Below the pieces are notes generated by a model. It worked only from the letters and a program-made list of their open reading frames with translations, searched no databases and was not told the DNA's origin. Shown here one piece after another: positions 10,359 to 20,284 of a stretch of DNA of 36,394 nt; position 1 is the first letter of the stretch, and every line of letters begins with the position of its first letter. Source of the DNA: Nemertoderma westbladi (taxonomy: Eukaryota > Xenacoelomorpha > Nemertodermatida > Nemertodermatidae); assembly GCA_032718475.1 (NCBI GenBank), contig JAUCBJ010008848.1:1-36394 (forward strand), in the 5' to 3' direction. The position numbers were made by a program, and so were the translations under genes.

Positions 10359-11214
10359 AGGCTTAGCGTGCAGAATAGCTAACGTATTTAACGTAATTAA
10401 AGCCAAATCAAATTTTCAAAGTTTCTAATTACATTTAGATTTCCTTATTAAACCCCGCATTGATTAAATCCATTGGGCACACCCTCTCGTGTTACAAACC
10501 TTAGCTACAGCTAAATGCACCGGTAATTAGTAAGCCTTGGAAACGAATTACTTCTGGGTTACGGATCTGATAACATGTTGGATTCATTTCCTGCTTATTC
10601 TAATTATATTTACTATAGCAGAAAATAGAAATACAGTAGTAAGCTTAATGTACAGTAGATGATATGATTAGGCATAATCTTAATCAGTGGGTGGATAGAG
10701 GTATCATTCAGTAAATAAAGCAGAAACAAGCTCGAAGCTAACTTGCTTTTTGTCTACTGCTAGTAGACATTACTACTTATTTATTATTATTATTTTATTA
10801 ATATTGGCTTTTATTCCCGTATATGGATATATAAAGAGGAATATTATTAATGCACATCAAGCAATTAAAGTAAAAAGAAATGTATATGATTATAAAATAC
10901 GCTATGTAGATTAAGTTATATTACCGTGATCTATTAAAAATTTCAAAATATTAATTAAAATATGCACACTTTAAGAGCTAAAATCGAACCTATCATTAAG
11001 TACTATGATATTCAACAAGTTGGGACAGTTCATATAAGGCAGATATATAAAAACTATATATATGGCAGGAAATGAGTTCATATAATGATGCAGATATTAC
11101 AAAAATTAGAATTATACTAGTCAAATAAAAATTAAAACGGTATTTTCTAAAAAAAAAGATAATCAAAGTAAAACACGGTACTATGGCCGAAAAGATGTAA
11201 TAACAATATTGTTA
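10359..11214. other. AT-rich intronic spacer and LINE 3' flank
   Basis: No coding sequence or clear repeat. The part next to 11215 on the minus strand is presumably the short 3' UTR of the LINE, but its end is not obvious and no poly-A tail or short tandem tail could be assigned. Confidence 0.5.
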
Positions 11215-14115
11215 CTACAAATATTGTAAAGTTTCCGGCTTGTTCAAAAAACGCAGTGCAGTTGGTATAAAAGAGTTTCTATAGTTGTGAGTACGACAGT
11301 AAGATATGGCAAAATTGTTCCTAGTTGAGGCATTTCTAGAGGTATGTGCTAACAACGATTTATGCAACGGATGATCTTTTGAATCTATAATTTTGTCGAC
11401 CATTTTCTTAAAAATACCTTTATAACAACCATTTAAAATATCAAAAAGCATCTGTTTATTAACTTTTGAATGTTTGGCATATAGCGAAATCGGCCTACGT
11501 AGTTTTTTCCGCAGCTTTTCAGTAATATTCGGTACCCAGGCAACAGCACAGTATGTATAAATCGGTAAAATATATGTGTTAAAAATGAATATAGCCGTTC
11601 TCTCAGTTAAAAATCGAACTATAAAGCTAAATTGTCGCACTGAGTAATTAGCTTTATGAACAACGTGATTGACATGCTGGTTCCACGATAAATCTTGGGA
11701 AATAAATACACCTAAATATTTTACCGCTGTGGGACGTGGAACACATTTACCATCAATTACAATACGTGATGCAGAAATATCAAGCAGTAGCTCATTTTGT
11801 AAGTTTCGAGGTATGAAGCAAAGCTCCTCTGACTTCTTAGGATTAATCTTTAAATTTTTCTCAATAGATCTTTCGATTATATTTGCAATCGTATTTTCAT
11901 ATACTAAGTTATCTGACCAATTTGTAATCGCTTTTTGGGTCCGCGTGTCATCGGAATATTTCGCTATAGAATTGTCTGTGGATTTAATATCATCTGTATT
12001 TTTCGTAAATAAAGGTCCGCTCATGGGCCCGCCTTGAGGGAAACCGACTGTCACTGCTTGCTCAGCCGACATTACCGTTCCTGATTTAACGATTTGTCGA
12101 AAGTTATTCATATAAGAATGAATCCAGGTTGCTAGCCATTTATATTCTGGGGATAACTCGTTCAACAGTTTATTTAGAAACTTGCGCTGAAGAACCGTAT
12201 TGAACGCTGAAGAGTAGTCTATGAAAATGCATTTTGCTATTGTTGATGGTGTGTCCAATGCAGATGAAATTTGATGGATTAAAGTAATTACTGCATCTGC
12301 CGTTGATCGATTCTTTTTATAAGCGAATTGGCAATTATCGTCTGATAATTCAGTAGCCATTCGAAACATCTCAAGTGCAAGCTTGTCTATACCGCGAGCA
12401 CTAATTGGAGAAACACATACCGGTCGAAATGTTTTCATATCTTCTATAGTTGAATCTTTACTCTTAGCCAACGATGACACATATGCCTTTTTCCATTCCA
12501 GGGGATACTTTTGTGACTGGAAGCTCTGTGTGTACATAGTGGCGTAGGGGATGCTAAGTTCCCTCGCAAAAGTTTTGTAGATGGATGCGTCCGCTATCCC
12601 AGGTCCGCAAGCTGTCTTCGCATCCAAAACTCTAAATTTGTCCTCCACCTGTTTCGGAGTAATTACTGTTTCGTTGGGATATATTGTTCCAGAAAACACA
12701 TCGTCATCCTTTGGAGTATCTTCATTAAATCTAACAAAAAATTTGCTCAATTTTTCAACTTCATCTTCGTTGAAACTAGTTTTTAATCGCTTGCCCTTTA
12801 AAGGCAACTGACAACAAGCATATAATTCCGTTTTCGTCATCGAACGAAAACTCTTCTGTCTGCTATTGAGAACCAATCGGTTTATCTTTCGTTGAATCCC
12901 ATTTCGAAGTGCTTTATCACCGTTTCGAATTGCTTTCAATTTGTCCTTTAACAATGGTTTTAATTCAACTATTGGCATTCTAGAAGTAGCGGATATTACC
13001 TTTTTCCTTTTTACTGGAAGATTTTCATCTATTACAAATTTAATGTATGATTCAGTTTGATCCACTGATGTACTAACATCATCATCTCTGAAAATACTCC
13101 AATCCGTTTCCTCAAAGATTTGACGAACTCTATCCATGTTTTCATTTGTAGCACTCAAATTCCGCGATAAACGAGTTTGGACTCTACGTTTATAAAGATT
13201 TTCGCAATTTTCCAGCGGTTCAAGGTAAATAGAATAATGATCAGGGCCAATAGGTGCCCCCACAATACAGTTGTAGACATCTCTGTTAGACACATACGCA
13301 ATATCCAATTGTGAATTAGCGGGAATGAAAGTAGGCTGTTCCACCAGGTTATGAAGGTTGATTGATTCTAGGTAGCCTAACTTACTCTTATTGATGTCGC
13401 CAACAGCAATTAAAAACCCACGGGGATGCAGACGCATAATCGTTGAGAAAATCTTTCTCAGTTCTTTACGAGTGACAGGCCACTTAGCCTGCGGTCTAAT
13501 ATAGATGTTAATAATTATCACACACGAATACACCGACGGCAGAAATCTGGGTCGACAGGCAATTGCCAGCAATTCCATGTCTGGCAGTGATACACTTCCG
13601 ATAACCGCTGGTTTATTAGGGCACCACGATTTACTTGTGTATGTAAGAAGTCCACCTCCCCCCTTTTCTTTAGTAAAATTTTCGATTTTTCTGTCCAATC
13701 TTTCGAAGTGATAATCCTCAATGACAATACTACCATCGGAAATATTCTTGTCTAGCTTTGTTTCTTGGATTGCGACTATAGAGTAGCCAGTTAAAAACAC
13801 CATTTCTTTAAGCAAATGTATCTTTGACGCAAAATGGAAAACATTGCTTGATATTATATATGGAAACGATTGTTTGCTGTTGTTCTGGGTATTTGGTTTA
13901 CATTTCGGCGACGCGGTTGCGCCCGCCGGAGTAGTGGCCGACGTAGTGGCACCCGCAGGAGTCATGGCCGACTCAGTAGCGCCCGCCGGAGTCGTGGGCG
14001 ACGCAGTGACGCCCGCCGGAGTCGTGGGCGATGCAGTGACGCCCGCCGGAGTCGTGGGTGACGCAGTGGCACCCGCAGGAGTAGTGGCCGACGCAGTGGC
14101 GCCAACCAGAGTCAT
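11215..14115 (-). CDS. LINE ORF: decapeptide repeat + endonuclease + reverse transcriptase
   Basis: Main open frame of the LINE, 966 residues, with no internal stop. Residues 1-70 are seven decapeptides of the TTPAGATASP type. Residues 71-95 are a linker (KCKPNTQNNSKQ). The endonuclease spans roughly 85-330, a connecting region follows, then reverse transcriptase at about 560-760 and a C-terminal region with basic and aromatic residues. The ATG at 14115 is only the first start after the frameshift; the repeat frame continues upstream of it. An uninterrupted EN-RT frame implies recent insertion. The YSDD active site keeps both catalytic aspartates, so activity is not excluded, but the GGPMSG form of motif B is unusual. 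Target-primed reverse transcription is the family's known mechanism. Confidence 0.85.
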   Translation of the reverse strand: MTLVGATASATTPAGATASPTTPAGVTASPTTPAGVTASPTTPAGATESAMTPAGATTSATTPAGATASPKCKPNTQNNSKQSFPYIISSNVFHFASKIHLLKEMVFLTGYSIVAIQETKLDKNISDGSIVIEDYHFERLDRKIENFTKEKGGGGLLTYTSKSWCPNKPAVIGSVSLPDMELLAIACRPRFLPSVYSCVIIINIYIRPQAKWPVTRKELRKIFSTIMRLHPRGFLIAVGDINKSKLGYLESINLHNLVEQPTFIPANSQLDIAYVSNRDVYNCIVGAPIGPDHYSIYLEPLENCENLYKRRVQTRLSRNLSATNENMDRVRQIFEETDWSIFRDDDVSTSVDQTESYIKFVIDENLPVKRKKVISATSRMPIVELKPLLKDKLKAIRNGDKALRNGIQRKINRLVLNSRQKSFRSMTKTELYACCQLPLKGKRLKTSFNEDEVEKLSKFFVRFNEDTPKDDDVFSGTIYPNETVITPKQVEDKFRVLDAKTACGPGIADASIYKTFARELSIPYATMYTQSFQSQKYPLEWKKAYVSSLAKSKDSTIEDMKTFRPVCVSPISARGIDKLALEMFRMATELSDDNCQFAYKKNRSTADAVITLIHQISSALDTPSTIAKCIFIDYSSAFNTVLQRKFLNKLLNELSPEYKWLATWIHSYMNNFRQIVKSGTVMSAEQAVTVGFPQGGPMSGPLFTKNTDDIKSTDNSIAKYSDDTRTQKAITNWSDNLVYENTIANIIERSIEKNLKINPKKSEELCFIPRNLQNELLLDISASRIVIDGKCVPRPTAVKYLGVFISQDLSWNQHVNHVVHKANYSVRQFSFIVRFLTERTAIFIFNTYILPIYTYCAVAWVPNITEKLRKKLRRPISLYAKHSKVNKQMLFDILNGCYKGIFKKMVDKIIDSKDHPLHKSLLAHTSRNASTRNNFAISYCRTHNYRNSFIPTALRFLNKPETLQYL

Positions 14116-14280
14116 GGGCGACGCAGTGGCGCCCGCAGGAGTCGTGGCCGATGCAGTAGCGCCCGCCGGAGTCGTGGGCGACGCAGTGATGCCCGCCGGA
14201 GTCGTGGTGATGCAGGGGCGCCCGCCGGAGTCGTGGGCGACGCAGTTGCGCCCGCAGGAGTCGTAGCCGACACAGTACTA
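13905..14280. repeat. 30-bp GC-rich minisatellite inside the LINE ORF, about 12 copies
   Basis: Units of 30 bp with the core GCGCCCGCCGGAGTCGTGGG, encoding TTPAGATASP on the minus strand. The 30-bp period preserves the frame, except for one 29-bp unit near 14196-14224 that lacks one base. The array is strongly GC-rich while the rest of the LINE is AT-rich. The complementary strand is also open (APAGVVGDAV repeats), which I regard as a by-product. Confidence 0.95.
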
Positions 14281-14599
14281 CTACTGTTACCACTGTACTG
14301 TAAACTGTACTTTCGACGTTTGGTTCGTTTAACAAAAGGGATCAGCACCATGGGGTAAGCGATATTTTACACAAACACACACAAAGATATGAAAACAAAA
14401 TTGAAAAATAATTATTTATTACAAAAAAAATGTGAAATGGTCGAGAGAATATGTAAAAAAAATATTCTACGGTTGCTAATGTGTTGCTCTATTTGTTATA
14501 ATACAATATAACACGAAGTGGGGCCTTCGCGCAGCACGTGACTTAAATTTAATTTAAGTACTAATTCGAAAGTATTACTGTATTAGCAAATTTTAAGCA

Positions 14600-17145
14600 G
14601 ATTTCGCCTAATCACTTTTTACCTCTTTCATTTCTATTCAGACATTTCTGACTCTAGCGGTATAGTGAGAACTGAAGATGGATTAGGGTCTCCAGCCCCA
14701 CAAAGACACAGCCTATGGATGAATAGTACATACGTACATCGGCCAAGTTTCATCTTGAATAACGGATAACGAAATGAGAGACGGATCTCACTTTCAGAAA
14801 TTTCGCCCTCTAGCGGCAGACTGGAGGACTCCAGACCGTTTACTCCCCACCAAAGATTCAGGCCGACTTCTACTACATATCTGCTACGTTTCAGCTTGAA
14901 CGGATCATAAATAACGAGATGGGAGAAAGATTTCACTTTCAAACAGTTCGCCCTCTAGCGGCAGACTGAAGAACTGCACACGGATTAGCCTTCAATTCAA
15001 TTCAATTCAATTCCTTCTTTCAAAGTCACAGCTAATGGTCAAGTACATATCTGCCAAATTTCAGCATAAATGGATTAAAAGCAAAGAAATGGGAGGACAT
15101 TTAACGTTTAGACATGTGGCCCTCTAGCAGGAGACTATTGCTCTGATGGTGTCTGAAAGTCTCTCAAACGTCTCAACTTTTGATCATATTGATGCCTACA
15201 AATTTTCAACTTGGCAGCTTTAAATTCGAAAAAGTTATAAGCATGTCAATATCATAACGACGACAACGATTTCACTTTCAGACATTTGGCCCTCTAGCGG
15301 CAGACTGGAGAACTGCAGATGGATTCGCCTCCTTTGAAAGTCACAGCTAATGGTCTAATATATATCTGCCAAGTTTCAGCTTAAACGGATTAAAAGCAAA
15401 GAAATGGGAGGGCATTTAATGTTTAGACAAGTGGCCCTCTAGCGGGAGACCATTGCACTGATGGTGTCTGAAAGTCTCTCAAAAATCTCAACTTTAGCTC
15501 ATATTGATACCTACAAATTTTCAACTTGGCAGCTTTAAATCCGACAAAGTTATTAGCATGTCAAAATCGTAACGACGACAACGATTTCACTTTCAGACCT
15601 TTGGCCCTCTAGCGGCAGACTGGAGAACTGCAGATGGATTCGCCTCCTTTGAAAGTCACAGCTAATGGTCTAATACATATCTGCCAAGTTTCAGCTTAAA
15701 CGGATTAAAAGCAAAGAAATGGGAGGGCATTTAATGTTTAGACATGTGGCCCTCTAGCGGGAGACCATTCCACTGATGGTGTCTGAAAGTCTCTCAAAAA
15801 TCTCAACTTTTGCTCATATTGATACCTACAAATTTTCAACTTGGCAGCTTTAAATCCGACAAAGTTATTAGCATGTCAAAATCGTAACGACGACAACGAT
15901 TTCACTTTCAGACCTTTGGCCCTCTAGCGGCAGACTGGAGAACTGCAGATGGATTCGCCTCCTTTGAAAGTCACAGCTAATGGTCTAATACATATCTGCC
16001 AAGTTTCAGCTTAAACGGATTAAAAGCAAAGAAATGGGAGGGCATTTAATGTTTAGACATGTGGCCCTCTAGCGGGAGACCATTGCACTGATGGTGTCTG
16101 AAAGTCTCTCAAAAATCTCAACTTTAGCTCATATTGATACCTACAAATTTTCAACTTGGCAGCTTTAAATCCGACAAAGTTATTAGCATGTCAAAATCGT
16201 AACGACGACAACGATTTCACTTTCAGACCTTTGGCCCTCTAGCGGCAGACTGGAGAACTGCAGATGGATTCGCCTCCTTTGAAAGTCACAGCTAATGGTC
16301 TAATACATATCTGCCAAGTTTCAGCTTAAACGGATTAAAAGCAAAGAAATGGGAGGGCATTTAATGTTTAGACATGTGGCCCTCTAGCGGGAGACCATTG
16401 CACTGATGGTGTCTGAAAGTCTCTCAAAAATCTCAACTTTAGCTCATATTGATACCTACAAATTTTCAACTTGGCAGCTTTAAATCCGACAAAGTTATTA
16501 GCATGTCAAAATCGTAACGACGACAACGATTTCACTTTCAGACCTTTGGCCCTCTAGCGGCAGACTGGAGAACTGCAGATGGATTCGCCTCCTTTGAAAG
16601 TCACAGCTAATGGTCTAATACATATCTGCCAAGTTTCAGCTTAAACGGATTAAAAGCAAAGAAATGGGAGGGCATTTAATGTTTAGACATGTGGCCCTCT
16701 AGCGGGAGACCATTGCACTGATGGTGTCTGAAAGTCTCTCAAAAATCTCAACTTTAGCTCATATTGATACCTACAAATTTTCAACTTGGCAGCTTTAAAT
16801 CCGACAAAGTTATTAGCATGTCAAAATCGTAACGACGACAACGATTTCACTTTCAGACCTTTGGCCCTCTAGCGGCAGACTGGAGAACTGCAGATGGATT
16901 CGCCTCCTTTGAAAGTCACAGCTAATGGTCTAATACATATCTGCCAAGTTTCAGCTTAAACGGATTAAAAGCAAAGAAATGGGAGGGCATTTAATGTTTA
17001 GACATGTGGCCCTCTAGCGGGAGACCATTGCACTGATGGTGTCTGAAAGTCTCTCAAAAATCTCAACTTTTGCTCATATTGATACCTACAAATTTTCAAC
17101 TTGGCAGCTTTAAATCCGACAAAGTTATTAGCATGTCAAAATCGT
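14600..17145. repeat. 315-bp satellite, six near-identical units plus diverged copies
   Basis: Near-identical units begin at 15281, 15596, 15911, 16226, 16541 and 16856, giving an exact 315-bp period. Each unit contains two related half-units, one with GGCCCTCTAGCGGCAGACTG and one with GGCCCTCTAGCGGGAGACCA, spaced 145 and 170 bp apart. Left of 15281 (about 14640-15280) the copies are diverged and irregular, including a short (ATTCA)n tract near 14996-15011. The homogeneous block on the right indicates recent unequal exchange or amplification. Confidence 0.96.
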
Positions 17146-17166
17146 AACGACGACGACGACGACGAC

Positions 17167-17232
<66 letters not shown>

Positions 17233-17233
17233 A
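17146..17233. repeat. GAC/GTC triplet repeat, about 29 units
   Basis: An almost pure (ACG)n tract with a single AAC interruption. It replaces the ACGACGACAACG that sits at the same place in every 315-bp satellite unit, so it is an expansion of an existing three-triplet motif at the array's end. On the minus strand one frame reads as poly-arginine, which is not a gene. Confidence 0.95.
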
Positions 17234-17234
17234 A

Positions 17235-18305
17235 CTATTTGCATAAATTGACCCACCCCCTAACAGTGTCAATTCGCTAAGGCTCCGCCAACTTCGTGGC
17301 TCGCCCCACAATATTCTTACAAAATAAATTCAACTGTAGTATTTAACTATTGCTTCCATAGTTACTGTGCTATTGTAATTATTGTACCCTTCAACTCCTG
17401 ATGCCGACTTACTCAATCTAAATTAATTAAATGTTCTCGAATATTTATTACGTAACTACACTGAAAAAAGTAACTACATCTCGTTTGAAAAAGTGCCACT
17501 ATCAATTATTAGTGGCATTAATTAATTTTGAAAGTTGCGATTTTACTAAACTGCAATTTTTTTCGAAATATGAAATTATTTATTTTTCCAAATTACAAAA
17601 ACCCATTTTGTTAAATTTAATTGAATGTACTTCAAGAATATACCAGGTTATGTAAATTACTAAATATATTAAAGTTCCACTTTTTTGAATTTCTGTAAAA
17701 AGGTGCGCTTTTAAACAAGGTTTATGTGTTGTAAAGTGGTACTTTAAAAGAATAAATTAAAACGTGTCCTTTTCTGCAAAAATATGGGATTTTAAACAAT
17801 TGATATATGTGTTGTAAAGTGCTACTTTAAAACAAAAAAAATTTAAAAAAGTACCCTAATCAGTAAACAGTTACGATTTTAAACTTTTAACGCAAACAAA
17901 CAAAAAAGAGCCGCTTAACAACATAAACCAATATTGGATATTGAGTTCCGTTTTGGAGTTCGCCTTGCAGACACTAAAGTTGTAATAACTTTTGAGTGTG
18001 TGCATGGATTTTGCTCAAATTACGTGGAAACTTTTTTCTACTTCGATGCTCTTTCAACACATGCAATAAAATTTGAGAAATTCCACCAAAAATATTTCAC
18101 ATTTTCTTATATTAATTTTATCGCCGAAAAAAAATGAAATCAATGCAATAATTTTGGTTATTTTTTCCCTACAGTATGGAGAAAAAAGGACCCATCGTTC
18201 GTCTGATTAGGGGCATATATTCGAGCAGAAAAGTTGCAATATAAGAATAAAAGACCTTTAATGCAAATTTTTAACTTTTTTAATTATATTTTTAAGAAAT
18301 CCAAC
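17235..18305. other. Intronic spacer with degenerate GTAAAGTGGTACTTTAAA repeats
   Basis: AT-rich intron. Near 17271-17315 it carries the word TGTGGGGCGAGCCACGAAGT (minus strand), also present at 1878-1897 (plus strand). Between 17450 and 17880 the pattern GTTGTAAAGTG(G/C)(T/C)ACTTTAAAA recurs in diverged form. No exon-like sequence was seen. Confidence 0.55.
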
Positions 18306-18728
18306 CTTAAATCGCATTTAATCTGCACCCAGGCCGGACTCCTAATGAAGGACCACGAGTGGTACCTTCTAGTGACGACGGGTTCGCAACCAGCGAGAAT
18401 CTCCAGCCAGAGATGTAGAACCTGTTCGTTGAGACCTATACAGACCCAGGAGCGGAGTTTAACGTCCATCTGAGCGTGCGAACGATCGTGAGTTCGGTTA
18501 ACGTTCTCTACCGATCGGTACATAAGTTCCTCCGGAGTCAGCACCTTGCCGTCCTCGTCCAGCCTGTAGGCTTTACACAGAACCAGTCGAGAGATCACCG
18601 AGTTTAGATCCCTGTCTACCTCCCGACGGGCTACCTCCTCGATAAACAACCACGGATGACACGTCCCGCCGAGTATCTTCGACGTCTTCATTCCGTGATC
18701 TAGAATTCGTTTAAAACTCGGACAAAAT
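18306..18728 (-). CDS. SGSM3: SGSM3, RUN-domain exon
   Basis: An internal exon of 423 bp (141 codons, phase 2 to phase 2). It follows the SH3 exon by the split codon AG|A (Arg), giving VRGR then [12 protein letters not shown]. It encodes most of the RUN domain: [67 protein letters not shown] and [18 protein letters not shown]. These blocks match SGSM3 rather than other RUN proteins. The acceptor is TTTCTTCCAG (AG at 18730-18729) and the donor is AAG|GTTGGA with GT at 18305-18304, a weak donor outside the first positions. RUN domains typically bind small GTPases of the Rab and Rap types. The next exon is 11.3 kb away. Confidence 0.95.
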
Positions 18729-19846
18729 CTGGAAGAAATACGAGACTTAGATGATATGCGACATTTACTCCAAATAATCAAACATGTCAAACAAACAAAC
18801 ACTTATATAATACCGGTATAGGAGATATAAATTATATTATGAGGCGCCGAGAAACATAAAAATACCTGCAACTGGTATAGATTTCGTCTTACTGTACATT
18901 TCGGCTAAGATTTCGGCTATGATTTTGATTAATATTTTGGCCAAGAGACGCCCGCGACAGGTTGATTTTGTTTATTGTTGATATTACTTTTCAATGCGAG
19001 TATTTAATTAATTGTGAACAGATCTGTACAGTATTGACAGAAGGCAAGGCACCCAATTATGCTCCACACGTAGAGTAGTTATAATATATTTGAAATACCA
19101 AAATCTTCCAAAAGAACTCAAAACATTTACTATTTAATTCCCATGGATGGTTTAGTAAAAAAAAAACGGTGATACCTATCAGAACCAGAAGTGGCTACTG
19201 ACGGGTCCCGGTGATACCTATCAGAACCGGCTACTGACGGGACCCATTGACCAGACCCGTTGACTGGACCCGTTGACCAGACCCGTTGACCGGACCCTCT
19301 AAATACTTTTACCTCTGTATATTTTAATTATATTTTACTTGTGTATTATTGACCGGAACAAAAGTTAGTGCATAACGACTAATAAACGAATGAATGAGTG
19401 AGTAGGACTTAAAACTGCTTTAGCTTCAGAAAATAAGGAATATTGTTTCTGATTTTATATTTGATTTGTTTATTTCATTTGGAAAATATTTACAGCAGTC
19501 TACAGCTTCATTAATTAAATTATTAACGAAGGCAATCCTGGCTTGCTTGACTGGGCGGCATTTATTTCAACTAGGCGGCAAAAGTACCACCCAGTGACAA
19601 TGTTAACCGAGGCTATGGGACCCTTATTACCACAATTAAGTAGCCTAGCTGCATAATCTTGTATCGTGTGCTAACTTTCGTTTATTTGTTTTGGTTCCCT
19701 CAACACGCCTCTGTAACCTGCTCCTTTACTAACCTGCTCCTTTAAATGGCAATGGTTCCGTTGAATAGGTCCTGTCAACGGGTCCGGTCAATGGGTCCGG
19801 TCACCAACCACCAACCTATCGGAATTATATAACGACAACGACTTAC
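18729..19846 (-). other. SGSM3: SGSM3 intron (1.1 kb) with GACCCGTTGACC-type repeats
   Basis: Intron between the SH3 and RUN exons, with a strong donor (AAG|GTAAGT at 19846-19841) and acceptor TTTCTTCCAG. At about 19185-19300 it carries four to five copies of a 14-bp CCAGACCCGTTGA-like unit. At about 19755-19805 there are inverted relatives (GGGTCCGGTCAATGGGTCCG). It also contains the left arm of the 42-bp inverted repeat (19714-19755). The remainder is AT-rich without features. Confidence 0.9.
19714..19755 (+). repeat. 42-bp inverted repeat, left arm
   Basis: Perfect reverse complement of 22293-22334. It contains two copies of AACCTGCTCCTTTA followed by AATGGCAATGG. The arm lies 91 nt downstream of the SH3 exon's donor in the transcript. 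The two arms bracket only that exon and the 23/17-bp minisatellite. Confidence 0.97.
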
Positions 19847-20179
19847 CTTCCCCGGACTAAATCGGTAATATGTTCTGTGACCGAATCGTCGCCAGCGGTC
19901 GTGTATTCCTTACTCCTCTCATCGAGAATCTCCACGAACTTTGCCGGGAACCATCCACGAGCCCCTCGTAACTCGCCGATCCAGCAGTGCTCGTCCTTAC
20001 GGGAGAGTACCGTTACGATATCGTTCCTACGGAACCCTAACTCATCCTCGTCTTCGGTCACGAAGTCCAGCAACGCTTTCGCGCGACGTTTACGATCTTT
20101 GCTCACCGCCATGAATCTCTCGTGGTCTTTCCGATGACTGTCTATTGAATAATCTGGCATGATGTTCATATCGTTGTAA
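19847..20179 (-). CDS. SGSM3: SGSM3, SH3-domain exon
   Basis: An internal exon of 333 bp (111 codons, phase 2 to phase 2). After the split Ser codon it reads [20 protein letters not shown], then the SH3 domain: [16 protein letters not shown] (ALYDF-type strand with the acidic RT loop), [20 protein letters not shown] (conserved Trp, Gly-Trp-Phe-Pro and Phe-Val), then the SGSM3-specific linker [22 protein letters not shown]3 domains bind proline-rich peptides; in SGSM3 it sits between the TBC and RUN domains. The acceptor is TTTTCTTAG (AG at 20181-20180) and the donor is AAG|GTAAGT. Removing this exon would keep the reading frame, and it is flanked by a perfect 42-bp inverted repeat. Confidence 0.96.
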
Positions 20180-20284
20180 CTAAGAAAACACAATAATCTG
20201 CATCAATTAATTGGTTAATGCAATTATGTATTTTGAAAAAAATAAAGACCAACGACCCTCTGTAAATAAACAAAGATGTAAAGT

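Larger units (their letters stand above)
11215..14351 (-). mobile_element. Nearly intact non-LTR retrotransposon (LINE) with EN and RT
   Basis: The long minus-strand frame (966 codons from 14115 to the stop at 11217-11215) encodes an AP-type endonuclease followed by reverse transcriptase. EN motifs are VAIQETKLD (about residues 113-122), VGDINKS and GPDHYSIYLE. RT motif A is FIDYSSAFNTV with the catalytic Asp near residue 633. The motif B region is GFPQGGPMSGPLF, and motif C is KYSDD near residues 719-723, an unusual YSDD instead of YADD. The FIDYSSAFNTV form and the C-terminal TYCAVAW region resemble the CR1/L2/Rex group. The reading frame really begins at the ATG at 14351 (MVLIPFVKRTKRRK) and passes through a decapeptide repeat; one 29-bp repeat unit near 14196-14224 breaks it. 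The element lies in the SGSM3 intron in sense orientation. Clade assignment is tentative. Confidence 0.88.
6965..18305 (-). other. SGSM3: SGSM3 last intron, 11.3 kb
   Basis: GT at 18305-18304 and AG at 6966-6965 on the minus strand, with phase 2 on both sides. The intron is mostly repeat: 43-bp minisatellite (7005-10358), LINE (11215-14351), 315-bp satellite (14600-17145) and GAC triplets (17146-17233). The intervening pieces at 10359-11214, 14352-14600 and 17235-18305 are AT-rich and show no exon-like sequence. Confidence 0.88.

Noticed and set aside
13844-14266. Plus-strand AGVVGDAV repeat frame
   Set aside because: It is the complement of the LINE decapeptide repeat, which is in frame with endonuclease and RT on the minus strand.
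17096-17311. Poly-arginine frame
   Set aside because: Product of the GAC/GTC triplet tract in an intron.
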